NCBI GenBank assembly: GCA_018110925.1
Contig: JAGAZJ010000007.1
Location: forward strand, 1-64,000
Reading direction: 5' to 3'
DNA length: 64,000 nt
From: Oscillospiraceae bacterium
GTDB lineage: Bacteria > Bacillota > Clostridia > Oscillospirales > Ruminococcaceae
The notes under the pieces were generated by a model. That model saw nothing but the letters and a program-made list of their open reading frames with translations, did no database searches and was not told the origin of the DNA. The translations under genes and the position numbers were made by a program. Of this stretch, positions 43,383-52,693 are shown one piece after another. Every line of letters begins with the position of its first letter. Positions within the stretch are counted from its first letter, which is position 1.

Positions 43383-44025
43383 TGAACGCCGTGCCGTAAG
43401 GCTGTTTTTTGAGAAAAGCGGCCGTGCGGTATACATATCACATCTTGACCTTCTGCGCACCATGCAGAGGGCGATAAAGCGGTCGGGACTGCCCGTGTGG
43501 TACAGCGAGGGGTACAACCCGAGGATATACCTGAACTTTCCGCTGGCTCTGCCTGTGGGCTGTGAGGGTATGAATGAAGCCATGGATCTGTACACCATAG
43601 GCGAGGTGCCTGCCGACGAGTTTGTGCGGCGGCTGGGGGCAGTACTGCCGGAGGGGATATATGCAAAGTCCGCCGCAGCGCCCGTACACACCAATAAGGA
43701 GATAGGCAGTGCGGAGTATGAGGTCTGTTTTGAGGGCACGGACGAAGATGCCGTGCGAAGATTTCTGGACAGCGACAGGATAGAGGTCGAGAAGCGCTCC
43801 AAGAAGAAAGGCATGATACTTATGGACATAAAGCCTCATGTTACCGTCAACGGGATAAGCAGTCGGGACGGGCGCACCATCGTGGATATGCGGCTGCCCG
43901 CAGGGAATGAGCTCAATATCAATGCGGCGCTGTTTACGGATGCATTCATCGGGAACAGCGGCGGTTCGCTCTTGTATACAAAACGCACAAAGATACTCTG
44001 TGCAGACGGTGGGGAGTTTAAATAA
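43375..44025 (+). CDS. radical-SAM-associated protein (TIGR03936/DUF2344)
   Basis: 216 aa. VRLFFEKSGRAVYISHLDLLRTMQRAIKRSGLPVWYSEGYNPRIYLNFPLALPVG in pieces marks the DUF2344 family. It follows the TIGR03960-type gene with overlapping stop and start and AAGGAG at 43363-43368. It probably positions a substrate, perhaps a tRNA or ribosomal component, for the radical SAM partner. The rplS leader begins just after it. Confidence 0.87.
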   Translation: MNDERRAVRLFFEKSGRAVYISHLDLLRTMQRAIKRSGLPVWYSEGYNPRIYLNFPLALPVGCEGMNEAMDLYTIGEVPADEFVRRLGAVLPEGIYAKSAAAPVHTNKEIGSAEYEVCFEGTDEDAVRRFLDSDRIEVEKRSKKKGMILMDIKPHVTVNGISSRDGRTIVDMRLPAGNELNINAALFTDAFIGNSGGSLLYTKRTKILCADGGEFK

Positions 44026-44058
44026 ACTTAACAATTTTTACAAATGAGAAAAAAACGC

Positions 44059-44087
44059 TTGCAAATCGGACGGACTTGTGGTAAAAT
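44059..44087 (+). promoter_or_regulatory. promoter of the rplS operon
   Basis: TTGCAA at 44059-44064, a 17-bp spacer, TAAAAT at 44082-44087 with an extended -10 (TGG). Confidence 0.75.
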
Positions 44088-44094
44088 ATAAAAG

Positions 44095-44280
44095 CAAATC
44101 CGTTTATATGGGGTAGGTATGCCCTCACGAAAGTGACCGCTTTTGGAAAGACGGCGGTATATGACGGGAGTAACTGCACACCGAGCGGTGTGTATGCTAT
44201 CAGGCAGTCCTCTGCCAATGCGTTTGACGATACCGTGATGTATCGACGGCAAGAATGCCTTAATATCAGGAGGAATAAAA
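44095..44280 (+). promoter_or_regulatory. structured leader of rplS, candidate L19 autoregulatory element
   Basis: About 185 nt of untranslated leader before rplS with at least two clear hairpins: TGCACACC/GGTGTGTA around a GAGC loop (near 44176-44193) and CGATAC/GTATCG (44228-44245). L19 leaders that bind the ribosomal protein are known in Bacillota. The AGGAGG site is near 44271. Confidence 0.5.
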
Positions 44281-44622
44281 ATGGACGCACTCAAGCTCAT
44301 AAGCGACCCCAGCTTAAAAAGCGAAGTCCCCGCATTTGAAGTCGGAGACACTGTAAGGGTACAGGTAAGGATCAAGGAAGGTGAGAAGTACAGACTTCAG
44401 GCTTTCGAGGGCACTGTTATCGCCAAGAGACACGGCGGCATACAGGAGACCTTTACTGTAAGAAGAGTAGCTCACGGAACAGGCATCGAGAGAGTATTCC
44501 CTGTTCACTCACCTGTTGTTGACAGCGTACAGGTCATCAGACACGGTAAGGTAAGAAGAAGCAAGCTCTACTACCTCAGAGACAGAGTCGGCAAGGCTGC
44601 CAAGCTCAAGGAGCAGCTCTGA
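44281..44622 (+). CDS. rplS: 50S ribosomal protein L19
   Basis: 113 aa, the standard length. [32 protein letters not shown], split over beta strands, and [54 protein letters not shown] give the L19 signature. L19 sits at the subunit interface. Codon use is that of highly expressed genes. It heads the conserved Firmicute order rplS-lepB-rbgA-rnhB-yraN. Confidence 0.97.
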   Translation: MDALKLISDPSLKSEVPAFEVGDTVRVQVRIKEGEKYRLQAFEGTVIAKRHGGIQETFTVRRVAHGTGIERVFPVHSPVVDSVQVIRHGKVRRSKLYYLRDRVGKAAKLKEQL

Positions 44623-44809
44623 TAAAAGAGGTATCCCTTTGTGCGGAAGCTTTTGCGGCAGCCTGATACGGTCTATCCCGTGCAGGATATCGTCTGCGGA
44701 GCTTTCCGCAAAGATCTTTTGAAAATAATGTCTGACCGGCTGTATCCGATCACAGTATCCCGCAAGGGATGCGTAAACGGTAAAATAATAAGGCAGGGAG
44801 GCTGCTGTA

Positions 44810-45391
44810 ATGGCTAAATTCCAGATTAACTACGAGGTTCTCGATCAGGACGACAACAAGAGGGACGGTATCCCTTATGAGGAGTTCATCGAGTGGATAG
44901 AAACGATAGTATTTGCGTTCTTTGCGGTCATACTCGTATTTACGTTCATAGTAAGACAGGTGACTGTTGACGGCAGGTCTATGGTGCCCACCCTTGAAGA
45001 CGGAGACAAGCTGATAGTGCAGCATCTTATGTACACGCCCGCACGCGGCGATATAGTCGTGATAGACAGCTTAGGCCTCGGCAAGCCGCTGATCAAAAGG
45101 GTCATCGCCTGCGGAGGAGATACGATAGATATAGACTTTGCCAGCGGCACCGTTACGGTGAACGGCGAGGTACAGCAGGAGGATTACATAAAGGATCTGA
45201 CACAGCTTGATGAGGGCGGTCAGACATATCCTGTAACAGTTCCTTCAGGTTATTACTTCGTTATGGGTGACAACCGCATGGATTCTCTTGACAGCAGGAG
45301 TTCTCAGGTAGGGCTCGTGTCAGAGGACGAGATAATGGGCAGGGCATTTTTCAGACTATGGCCCGCTTCAGGTATCGGATCTGTAAAATAA
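44810..45391 (+). CDS. lepB: signal peptidase I
   Basis: 193 aa. One N-terminal membrane helix (about residues 30-52), then the catalytic Ser in GRSMVPTLEDGDKLIV (about 61), the general-base Lys in IKRVIACGGDTIDI (about 100) and GDNRMDSLDSR near the C terminus. It removes signal peptides outside the membrane; several likely substrates lie in this window. The 187-nt gap before it contains only weak hairpins. AGGGAGG precedes ATG. Confidence 0.95.
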   Translation: MAKFQINYEVLDQDDNKRDGIPYEEFIEWIETIVFAFFAVILVFTFIVRQVTVDGRSMVPTLEDGDKLIVQHLMYTPARGDIVVIDSLGLGKPLIKRVIACGGDTIDIDFASGTVTVNGEVQQEDYIKDLTQLDEGGQTYPVTVPSGYYFVMGDNRMDSLDSRSSQVGLVSEDEIMGRAFFRLWPASGIGSVK

Positions 45392-45445
45392 AAGGAATCG
45401 GCGGAAAAGAGGTCTTCTTTTCCGCTTGTTTTTTGAAGAGGTAAA

Positions 45446-46339
45446 ATGAAAGAAGAAATAACGATACAGTGGTTCCCGGGGCATATGACCAAGACCAAGC
45501 GCATGATGGAAAAATATCTGCCTATGGTCGATGCGGTCGTTGAGATAATAGATGCCAGAGTGCCGCTGTCGTCAAGAAATCCCGATATTGCGGCGCTGAT
45601 AGACGGCAAGCCCAATATCGTGCTGATGAATAAATGTGACACGGCTGACCCTGCCGCCACAGAGCGGTGGATAAGGGAGCTGAAAAAGACCTCATCTGCG
45701 GTTGTTGCCGCAGACTGCAAATCGGGCAGGGGGCTTGACGGCTTTGAGCCTGCCGTGAGACAGGTGCTTTCGGAGCTTATAGAGAAGTACAAGGCAAAGG
45801 GCATGGGCGGCAGGATGCTCCACCTTATGGTGGTGGGCATACCCAATGTGGGGAAGTCCTCGTTCATAAACCGCATGGCGGGCAAGAAAAAAGCAAAGGT
45901 AGAGGATCGCCCGGGTGTTACCCGTGACAAGCAGTGGGTGCAGATAAGTGACGGCATTGAGCTTCTCGATATGCCCGGTGTGCTGTGGCCGAAATTCGAG
46001 GATATGAGTGTGGGCGAAAAGCTAGCATTCACGGGGGCTGTCAAGGACGATGTCGTGGATACCGAGCTGCTTGCATCAAGGCTGTTGCTCCTGCTTCGTG
46101 AGAAGTATCCCGACGGAGTGGCAGAGCATTACGGCATATCCCTTGATACACCCGAAGAGGATGCGGCTATGGAGAGCGGCGAGACCCTCGGCTGTGCTTC
46201 CGGGTATGAACTGCTCATGCGCATAGGCAAGCGCAGAGGTATGTTGATGCGCGGCGGAGATATAGACACCGAGCGTGCGGCTGTTTGCGTGCTCGACGAA
46301 TTCCGCGCGGGCAAGCTCGGAAGGATAACTCTCGAATAG
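45446..46339 (+). CDS. rbgA: ribosome biogenesis GTPase RbgA (YlqF)
   Basis: 297 aa circularly permuted GTPase: the G4 motif NKCD (about residue 60) comes before G1 [16 protein letters not shown] (about 130) and the switch region [19 protein letters not shown]. The N terminus has the family's [13 protein letters not shown]. It acts late in 50S assembly, loading L16/uL16. Position after lepB is conserved in Firmicutes. Confidence 0.96.
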   Translation: MKEEITIQWFPGHMTKTKRMMEKYLPMVDAVVEIIDARVPLSSRNPDIAALIDGKPNIVLMNKCDTADPAATERWIRELKKTSSAVVAADCKSGRGLDGFEPAVRQVLSELIEKYKAKGMGGRMLHLMVVGIPNVGKSSFINRMAGKKKAKVEDRPGVTRDKQWVQISDGIELLDMPGVLWPKFEDMSVGEKLAFTGAVKDDVVDTELLASRLLLLLREKYPDGVAEHYGISLDTPEEDAAMESGETLGCASGYELLMRIGKRRGMLMRGGDIDTERAAVCVLDEFRAGKLGRITLE

Positions 46340-46358
46340 AACGAGCAGGAGGAGAAAC

Positions 46359-46916
46359 ATGAACGACACAATAGAACTCTGCAAGAAAAAGCTCAACGAT
46401 GCTCTGAACGGCAACTCCGACTGGAACGCTCCTTATGATGAGCTTATAAAAGCTGTTTATGAGCAGCCTGTGTTGTTTTTTGCCCTTTCCCGTGATAACT
46501 ATTCGCCGGAAACCGGAACAAGCTCCCCTCTTATCAGCACCAAGGACTTTAACGGTCAGCCTGCACTTTATGTGTTCAGTGATGTGGATATCGCTGCCGA
46601 ATGGATGAGATATTACAGACATACCACAGATGATATGAGATACGGTCTGATCGGTGCAGTTGAGAAGAAGACGGACGGTCTGCTCTCTTTGTTTCAGGTC
46701 GCAAGATATTTCGGCACAAAGCATATCATGCTCGATGAGGGAAACAACTATGTCGGGATAGACATGGACAGGTTTTTTCATACAAACGGCATAGACACAT
46801 CCGAGATCAGAGTAAATATCTCAAAGCAGGAAGCAGATAGTTTAATAGAAGGTTCAAAGCAGGCCGTGGTACATTTCACACCGATATCCTGCATACCTCT
46901 GACAAGGAATAAATGA
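46359..46916 (+). CDS. SseB-like domain protein, function unknown
   Basis: 185 aa cytosolic protein. A helical N terminus (LNDALNGNSDWNAPYDELIKAVYEQPVLFFALS) is followed by DFNGQPALYVFSDVDIAAEWM and FQVARYFGTKHIMLDEGNNYVGID, a layout like the SseB N-terminal domain. It is inserted between rbgA and rnhB and probably cotranscribed (20 nt after rbgA, 1 nt before rnhB). The family assignment is tentative. Confidence 0.55.
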   Translation: MNDTIELCKKKLNDALNGNSDWNAPYDELIKAVYEQPVLFFALSRDNYSPETGTSSPLISTKDFNGQPALYVFSDVDIAAEWMRYYRHTTDDMRYGLIGAVEKKTDGLLSLFQVARYFGTKHIMLDEGNNYVGIDMDRFFHTNGIDTSEIRVNISKQEADSLIEGSKQAVVHFTPISCIPLTRNK

Positions 46917-46917
46917 T

Positions 46918-47523
46918 ATGGATCTTTTTGAATATGATAAGTCTGTCCGTGCGGCACACGGAGTTTTCTGCGGCATAGACGAAGCCGGCAGGGGACCGCT
47001 TGCAGGCGATGTGTATGCTGCGGCTGTGGTGCTCGATGAGGGCGTTGTGATAGACGGCATAAACGACTCAAAAAAGCTGTCCGAGAAGCGCCGCGATGCG
47101 CTCTATGACGAGATAACCGAAAAGGCGGCGGCGTGGAGCGTCGGCATCGCTACGGTGGAGGAGATAGAGAGCATCAACATACTCAATGCGGCGATGCTTG
47201 CTATGAAAAGGGCATATGACGGGCTCATACTCCGCCCCGGGTTTGCACTGATAGACGGCAACCGTCTGCCTCCGCTCGGAACACAGGCTGAAACGCTCGT
47301 AAAGGGCGACGGCACATCCGCAAGCATAGCGGCGGCATCTATCATAGCAAAGGTCACCCGTGACCGATATATGGCTGATATGGCGGCAAAATACCCCGAA
47401 TGGCAGTTTGAGCGTCACAAGGGCTACGGCACCAAACTGCACTACGAAATGATCGACAAGTACGGTGAGAGCCCTATACACCGTCACTCGTTCTTAAAGA
47501 AGTATTATGAGAAACACATTTGA
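46918..47523 (+). CDS. rnhB: ribonuclease HII
   Basis: 201 aa. Active-site carboxylates are visible in CGIDEAGRGPLAGDVYAAAVV (about residue 20), NDSKKLSEKRRDALY, LIDGN and KVTRDRYMADMA. The enzyme removes ribonucleotides from RNA-DNA hybrids. It starts 1 nt after the preceding gene and its last 17 bases overlap the next. Confidence 0.95.
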   Translation: MDLFEYDKSVRAAHGVFCGIDEAGRGPLAGDVYAAAVVLDEGVVIDGINDSKKLSEKRRDALYDEITEKAAAWSVGIATVEEIESINILNAAMLAMKRAYDGLILRPGFALIDGNRLPPLGTQAETLVKGDGTSASIAAASIIAKVTRDRYMADMAAKYPEWQFERHKGYGTKLHYEMIDKYGESPIHRHSFLKKYYEKHI

Positions 47524-48214
47524 CACCACACAGATGAGGGTAGAGGTCGAGGAGGATAAGGGCTTCTTCCGTGATGACGGCAACCTTGACGGTATTCCCG
47601 ACGGGGCTGACGGCAAAGGCAAAAAGAAAAAGCTCTCTCCTCTGAAAATAGCGGCAATACTGCTGATACCTGTATGGGCGTATGTCACGTTCTTTATGGA
47701 TGTGGGCACGGAGCCTTACAGCGCTGAATTCTCAAAAGAGAGCAAGGGTACTATCGTTGCACAGGAGCCGTTTCTGGAAATAACCGATGCGGATGTTCTG
47801 TGGATGAAGAGCATATCCGAAATGCCCGAGGTGCAGGAAGCCATAGAGAAGGTCGACAGCGGAGAAGAGAAATACGTCAGCCACTTTATCCCCTATGCGG
47901 AACTGCCTGCGGAGAACCGCCCGGATATGGAATTTGACAACGTGTTTTACTCCGTCTCAAAAACGGATGATGAAATGACCTGGTACATATACGCCGATGT
48001 CGATGTGCCCGACTCGGTCGGAGGATACAAGAACTACGATATGAACATAAACAACAAAGACAATTTCTTCAAAAACGTGAGCGTATACGACAGGAGCGGC
48101 AGACAGCGGCTGTACTATTCATCCGACGGGTACTCCGTATTCAAGAGCGTATTCAAATACAGGAAAGGGCTGATAAGTCTGCTGTTGCCGTCAGACAGTG
48201 ATGACAATGGCTGA
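47507..48214 (+). CDS. membrane protein of unknown function
   Basis: 235 aa. About 45 charged cytoplasmic residues (GKGKKKKLSPLK before the helix), one transmembrane helix (about 48-66), then an outside domain of ~165 aa (VDVPDSVGGYKNYDMNI, VSVYDRSGRQRLYYSS). ATG 47507 lies within the rnhB end; the next gene begins inside its own end. No family recognised. Confidence 0.6.
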   Translation: MRNTFDTTQMRVEVEEDKGFFRDDGNLDGIPDGADGKGKKKKLSPLKIAAILLIPVWAYVTFFMDVGTEPYSAEFSKESKGTIVAQEPFLEITDADVLWMKSISEMPEVQEAIEKVDSGEEKYVSHFIPYAELPAENRPDMEFDNVFYSVSKTDDEMTWYIYADVDVPDSVGGYKNYDMNINNKDNFFKNVSVYDRSGRQRLYYSSDGYSVFKSVFKYRKGLISLLLPSDSDDNG

Positions 48215-48581
48215 CAGACATGATACAGGCCGTCTCGGTGAGGAGCTGACGGTGTATTATCTCAAGCGTTCCGGATACCGCATACTCAGGCGCAACTTCC
48301 GTGTGAAGGGCGGTGAGGTGGATATAATCGCCGCAAACGATGAATATATCGCTTTTGTGGAAGTGCGCACAAGGGATGTGGATGCGTGGGAGAGCGGCGC
48401 ACAGACTGTAAGACGGCAGAAAAGGTCGTATATACTGCGCACGGCGAATACCTATCTTGCACGCTATCCCATAGACCTTCAGCCGAGATTTGATATAGCA
48501 CAGGTGACCGTAAAGGACGGCAAGCCTGTTAAACTTGATTATATAGACAATGCATTCGGGGCTGACAGCGCTGTGCTGTGA
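48201..48581 (+). CDS. yraN: YraN family (UPF0102) endonuclease-like protein
   Basis: 126 aa. GRLGEELTVYYLKRSGYRILRRNFRVKGGEVDIIAAND gives the YraN signature with the PD-(D/E)xK-like Glu, Asp and the FVEVRTR motif. In other bacteria this family follows rnhB, as here. ATG 48201 or ATG 48207 may be the start; neither has a strong site, and coupling to the overlapping gene is likely. Confidence 0.87.
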   Translation: MTMADRHDTGRLGEELTVYYLKRSGYRILRRNFRVKGGEVDIIAANDEYIAFVEVRTRDVDAWESGAQTVRRQKRSYILRTANTYLARYPIDLQPRFDIAQVTVKDGKPVKLDYIDNAFGADSAVL

Positions 48582-48607
48582 CCTCATAAGCGAAAGGAAA
48601 GATCTTT

Positions 48608-50098
48608 ATGAATTACCAGAGCACCAGAAACAGCGGGCTTTCGATAAGCTCCGCAGAGGCTATCGTCAACGGCATATCCGTAGACGGCGGACTTTTCGTA
48701 CCCGAGGAGATACCCTCTCTCTCTCTTGACGAGATAGTATCCTATGCGGATATCAGCTATCCCGAGAGAGCGGCGAAGATATTCTCGAAGTTCCTCACCG
48801 ATTTCACCGATGCAGAGCTGAAATACTGCACAGAGAGCGCATACAACGACAAGAGCTTTGCCAGCGCTTCCATAACCGAGATATCGCATCTCTTTGACGG
48901 CACATATGTGCTTGAGCTGTGGCACGGTCCCACCTGCGCATTCAAGGATATGGCGCTCCAGATACTCCCCTATCTTCTCACCACTTCCCTCAAAAAGGTG
49001 AAGATAGACAAGAAGGTAGTTATACTCGTGGCAACTTCCGGTGACACGGGCAAGGCGGCGCTTGAGGGCTTTGCTGATGTCGAGGGCACTTCCATTATGG
49101 TGTTCTACCCCGAGGACGGCGTTTCCGCAATGCAGAAGAAGCAGATGACCACACAGGACGGAAAGAACGTCAGCGTCTGCGCCGTAAAGGGTAACTTTGA
49201 CGACTGCCAGAACGGCGTCAAGGCTATATTCACAAACGATGAGGTCAAGAAGGCGCTTGCGGAAAAGGGGCTCATGTTCTCCTCCGCAAACTCCATAAAC
49301 TGGGGCAGACTTGCACCCCAGATAATATACTACATCTCTGCATACTCAGAGCTTGTGAAGAACAATGAGATCAAGGCAGGCGAAAAGGTGAACATCACCG
49401 TGCCCACAGGCAACTTCGGCAACATACTTGCGGCTTATTACGCAAAGCGCATGGGTCTGCCCGTGAACAAGCTGATATGCGCTTCAAACTCAAACAACGT
49501 TCTCACTGATTTCATCGAGACAGGCATATACAACAGAAACAGGGATTTCTATACCACTATATCCCCCTCTATGGATATACTCATATCCTCTAATCTTGAA
49601 AGACTGCTCTACATCATGACGGGTGACGATGCTCTCATCAGGGAGTGGTTCGGCAAGCTGGCATCGGAGGGCAGATATAAGGTAAATGACGATGTTAAGC
49701 GTCAGCTCGCTGAGGACTTCGCCGCAGGCTGCTGTGATGACACCCAGACCGAGGAGACCATAAAGAGGATATACGCAAAGTATTCCTATACCCTCGACAC
49801 ACACACAGCCGTTGCGGTAAAGGTGTATGAGGATTACCGTGCAAAGACCGGTGACACCACCAAGACCATCATTGCATCCACCGCAAGCCCATACAAGTTC
49901 GGCACGGCTGTTCTTGAGGCTATCACAGGCAGTGCTCCCGAGGATGAGTTTGAAAAGGTCGATAAGCTGCATGAAGTATCGGGCTATGAGGTCCCTGCTT
50001 CTCTTGCGGCGCTCAAAAACAAGGCTGTGAGATTTACCAGAGTAATAGGCAGGGATGAAATGAGAGAGTTTGTTCTCTCTGAAACGGACAACATATAA
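48608..50098 (+). CDS. thrC: threonine synthase
   Basis: 496 aa PLP enzyme converting O-phosphohomoserine to threonine. N-terminal YQSTRNS and DGGLFVPEEIP are family marks. The PLP-Lys lies in HGPTCAFKDMALQ (about residue 113), followed by ATSGDTGKAALEGFADVEGTSIMVFYPEDGVSAMQKKQM and VPTGNFGNILAAYYAKRMG. GAAAGGAAAG precedes ATG. The phosphoesterase gene starts on its last base. Confidence 0.95.
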   Translation: MNYQSTRNSGLSISSAEAIVNGISVDGGLFVPEEIPSLSLDEIVSYADISYPERAAKIFSKFLTDFTDAELKYCTESAYNDKSFASASITEISHLFDGTYVLELWHGPTCAFKDMALQILPYLLTTSLKKVKIDKKVVILVATSGDTGKAALEGFADVEGTSIMVFYPEDGVSAMQKKQMTTQDGKNVSVCAVKGNFDDCQNGVKAIFTNDEVKKALAEKGLMFSSANSINWGRLAPQIIYYISAYSELVKNNEIKAGEKVNITVPTGNFGNILAAYYAKRMGLPVNKLICASNSNNVLTDFIETGIYNRNRDFYTTISPSMDILISSNLERLLYIMTGDDALIREWFGKLASEGRYKVNDDVKRQLAEDFAAGCCDDTQTEETIKRIYAKYSYTLDTHTAVAVKVYEDYRAKTGDTTKTIIASTASPYKFGTAVLEAITGSAPEDEFEKVDKLHEVSGYEVPASLAALKNKAVRFTRVIGRDEMREFVLSETDNI

Positions 50099-50784
50099 TG
50101 GCGCTTTATGTCATTGCCGATCTGCATCTGTCGCTCACATCGGGTCACCCTATGGATATATTCCCCGGCTGGGAGAACTACACCGAGCGCATAAAGCAGA
50201 ACTGGGAAATGCTGGTGCACCCGTGCGACACTGTCGTGATACCCGGGGATGTATCATGGGGCATGAGTCTGGAGGGGGCAAAGGCTGACTTTGCCTATAT
50301 ACACGCCTTGCCCGGCACAAAGATAATATCCAAGGGAAATCACGACTACTGGTGGACGACTGCCGCCAAGATGAACCGATTTCTTGACGAGAACGGCTTT
50401 GACAGCATACATATACTTCACAACAATTTCTATCGCTATGAGGATATCGGCATATGCGGCACAAGGGGCTGGGTCAATGATGACAGCGAGCCCGCAGATG
50501 CTAAGGTCATCGCAAGGGAGGCACAGCGCCTTGAAGTGTCTGTGCAGGCGGCGATAGCCGACGGCGCAGAGCCTGTGGTCTTCCTGCACTATCCGCCGTT
50601 TTTCGGCTCGGAGCGCACGGATGCGATAGTCGATGTGCTTCACAGATATGATATCAGGCGGTGCTTCTACGGCCATGTTCACGGAAAGGCGCACCGCAGG
50701 GCGGTCACGGGCATCACTGAGGGCATAGATCTGAGGATGATATCAGCAGACTGGCTCAAATTCGTGCCCTACAAGGTGATGTGA
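50098..50784 (+). CDS. metallophosphoesterase
   Basis: 228 aa calcineurin-like phosphoesterase with all metal motifs: DLHLSL (DxH), PGDVSWG (GD), SKGNHDYWW (GNHD), FLHYPPFF and YGHVHGKAHRRA (GHxH). It starts at the last base of thrC. The substrate is unknown; similar Clostridial proteins are annotated as Ser/Thr phosphatases. Confidence 0.85.
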   Translation: MALYVIADLHLSLTSGHPMDIFPGWENYTERIKQNWEMLVHPCDTVVIPGDVSWGMSLEGAKADFAYIHALPGTKIISKGNHDYWWTTAAKMNRFLDENGFDSIHILHNNFYRYEDIGICGTRGWVNDDSEPADAKVIAREAQRLEVSVQAAIADGAEPVVFLHYPPFFGSERTDAIVDVLHRYDIRRCFYGHVHGKAHRRAVTGITEGIDLRMISADWLKFVPYKVM

Positions 50785-50787
50785 ACT

Positions 50788-51753
50788 GTGCAAAGAATGG
50801 TGGTCGGCGTGGATAATCCGTTCAGGTTTTCGGATACCAACAAGAGGTATCTGACACAAAGCTATTATCTTAAACAGCGCTTCGGGCAGAAGGTGATGAA
50901 GATATCGCTGAACGGCGGCTTCACCTGCCCGAATATAGACGGCACGAAGGGCACGGGCGGCTGTGCCTTCTGCTCGGCGGGGAGCGGCAGATTTGCGGGT
51001 GATCCGCATAAGAGCATAACGGAGCAGTTTGAGGATATAAGGCGTTCCCTTGAACCGAAGTGGGGCAGGGGACTTTATATTCCCTATTTTCAGAGCAACA
51101 CCAATACCTACTGCACGGTCGGAAAGCTGTCACGTCTTACGGATGAGGCGCTGTCACAGCCCGATGTGGTGGGGCTTGCCATATCGACACGCCCCGACTG
51201 TATATCCGATGATATGCTTTCGTTTCTGTCAGAGCTTTCTGATAGGACATATCTTACTGTTGAGCTTGGCGTGCAGACCATACACGACAGCACGGCTGTG
51301 ATGCTAAACCGCTGTCATACATACGGCGATTTTCTGCGCACCGCAGACAGGCTGTATTCAAAGGGCATACTTTTCTGTGCGCACATCATAGACGGTCTGC
51401 CCGGTGAGACCTTTGACATGATGATGCAGACCGCAGAGGCTATGGCAAAACTGCCTCTGCACAGCATAAAGATACACCTGCTCCATGTGCTGAAAGGCAC
51501 ACGTCTTGCGGACAGCTACATGAGGGAAGAATTTAGCGTGATGACCCTTGAGGACTATGTTGAGACCGTGTGCTCACAGCTTGAGGTATTGCCGCCGGAA
51601 CTCATAATACAGAGGCTGACGGGGGACGGGGCTAAGGGCGAGCTGATAGCACCGCTGTGGAGCATGAAAAAATTCGTGGTTTTAAATGAGATAGACAAAT
51701 ATCTTGCGTCGCATGGCTCCATGCAGGGCATAAGATACAGAGGTGGCGTATGA
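50788..51753 (+). CDS. radical SAM protein, YhcC/TIGR01212 type
   Basis: 321 aa. The cluster motif is unusual in spacing: FTCPNIDGTKGTGGCAFCSAGSG (first Cys, then CxxC), as in the YhcC group. VELGVQTIHDSTAVMLNRCHTY and HIIDGLPGE fit the SAM fold. The reaction is unknown; a tRNA-related role is proposed for the family. GTG 50788 or ATG 50797 starts it. It overlaps the leucine-rich-repeat gene by 4 nt. Confidence 0.87.
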   Translation: MQRMVVGVDNPFRFSDTNKRYLTQSYYLKQRFGQKVMKISLNGGFTCPNIDGTKGTGGCAFCSAGSGRFAGDPHKSITEQFEDIRRSLEPKWGRGLYIPYFQSNTNTYCTVGKLSRLTDEALSQPDVVGLAISTRPDCISDDMLSFLSELSDRTYLTVELGVQTIHDSTAVMLNRCHTYGDFLRTADRLYSKGILFCAHIIDGLPGETFDMMMQTAEAMAKLPLHSIKIHLLHVLKGTRLADSYMREEFSVMTLEDYVETVCSQLEVLPPELIIQRLTGDGAKGELIAPLWSMKKFVVLNEIDKYLASHGSMQGIRYRGGV

Positions 51754-52388
51754 AACAGCGTGCATTGCAGGCAGTGGTGATACTGGCGGCTTTGATAGCC
51801 GTCTTCGGGGCGCTTTATCTTGCGGCAGGGGTATATGATGACAAGGCTGTTATGATAGACGGCAGGAACTACAACATCACCGAACGTTCACTCTCTCTTG
51901 TGCTGATGACGGAGGACGGTATCGGGAACATAGCCCGGTTTGACCGCCTGGAAACACTGGATTTGATCCCGTACAAGCAGAGTGCCCGTCTGGCCGTCAG
52001 GGCAGAGAAATACATGACCGATGAGGAAACAGCCGCCGCAATGGCTGAGATAGATGAGCTTTATGCCGACTGCACGGATGTGTCTGACATCAGCTTCCTG
52101 CTATCCTCTGAAACCCTTCCCGAAACGCTCAGGGAGCTTGATCTGTCATACTGCGGCGTGAGCGACATATCCGCACTTGCGGAGCTCACCGCACTTGAAA
52201 AGGTAGATATATCCTACACCAATGTGAGCGACATCACCCCCCTGCTGGCACTGCCGTCGCTTACAAATGTGACGTTCACGGGTGCACCAGTGGACGAGAG
52301 CGCCATTGCCGCTTTTGAAGAAAAAGGATATAAATATCAATGTGATGATGTCACCGCATTTATCGACATGGTAAAAAGTCAGCAGTGA
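51750..52388 (+). CDS. membrane-anchored leucine-rich-repeat protein
   Basis: 212 aa with an N-terminal membrane helix (about 5-28), then two to three leucine-rich units (LRELDLSYCGVSDISAL, LEKVDISYTNVSDITPL, LTNVTFTGAPVDES). LRRs usually mediate protein contacts, probably at the outer face here. It overlaps the preceding radical SAM gene by 4 nt and is followed 75 nt later by tRNA-Pro. Confidence 0.72.
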   Translation: MKQRALQAVVILAALIAVFGALYLAAGVYDDKAVMIDGRNYNITERSLSLVLMTEDGIGNIARFDRLETLDLIPYKQSARLAVRAEKYMTDEETAAAMAEIDELYADCTDVSDISFLLSSETLPETLRELDLSYCGVSDISALAELTALEKVDISYTNVSDITPLLALPSLTNVTFTGAPVDESAIAAFEEKGYKYQCDDVTAFIDMVKSQQ

Positions 52389-52416
52389 AACGTCGGAACA
52401 AATCTCAATTTTTACC

Positions 52417-52445
52417 TTGACAAATGTCTGCAAATGTGTTATCAT
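52417..52445 (+). promoter_or_regulatory. promoter of tRNA-Pro
   Basis: TTGACA at 52417-52422, a 17-bp spacer, TATCAT at 52440-52445 with an extended -10 (TGT). It ends 18 bp before the tRNA. Confidence 0.8.
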
Positions 52446-52463
52446 ATACATTGTTGCGGATAT

Positions 52464-52540
52464 CGGGGCGTAGCTCAGTTTGGTAGAGTGCTTGCTTTGG
52501 GAGCAAGATGCCGCAGGTTCGAGTCCTGTCGCCCCGACCA
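52464..52540 (+). tRNA. tRNA-Pro (anticodon TGG)
   Basis: A 77-nt clover leaf: acceptor CGGGGCG / CGCCCCG, a D arm, the anticodon arm CTTGC-TTTGGGA-GCAAG (anticodon TGG), a T arm with GGTTCGAGTCC, and an encoded CCA. It reads all proline codons through U34. Confidence 0.97.
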
Positions 52541-52560
52541 GCCGAACATCGGGCGGCGAT

Positions 52561-52592
52561 ACCGTGGAGCAGTTTCTGCTCCACGGTTTTTG
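52561..52592 (+). terminator. terminator of the tRNA-Pro unit
   Basis: A 12-bp perfect stem (ACCGTGGAGCAG / CTGCTCCACGGT) followed by TTTTTG. Confidence 0.92.
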
Positions 52593-52693
52593 TTTGATAA
52601 AGCGGTTTGATTCCACGATATATGCAATATCCCCCTCTTTAAACTTCTGTGCCGTTTTTTACCTCTTGTCTTGGTAAGATTTCTTCCGGGATA

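Noticed and set aside
52146..52616. Minus-strand frame running through tRNA-Pro
   Set aside because: It crosses a clear tRNA and its terminator, so it cannot be coding.
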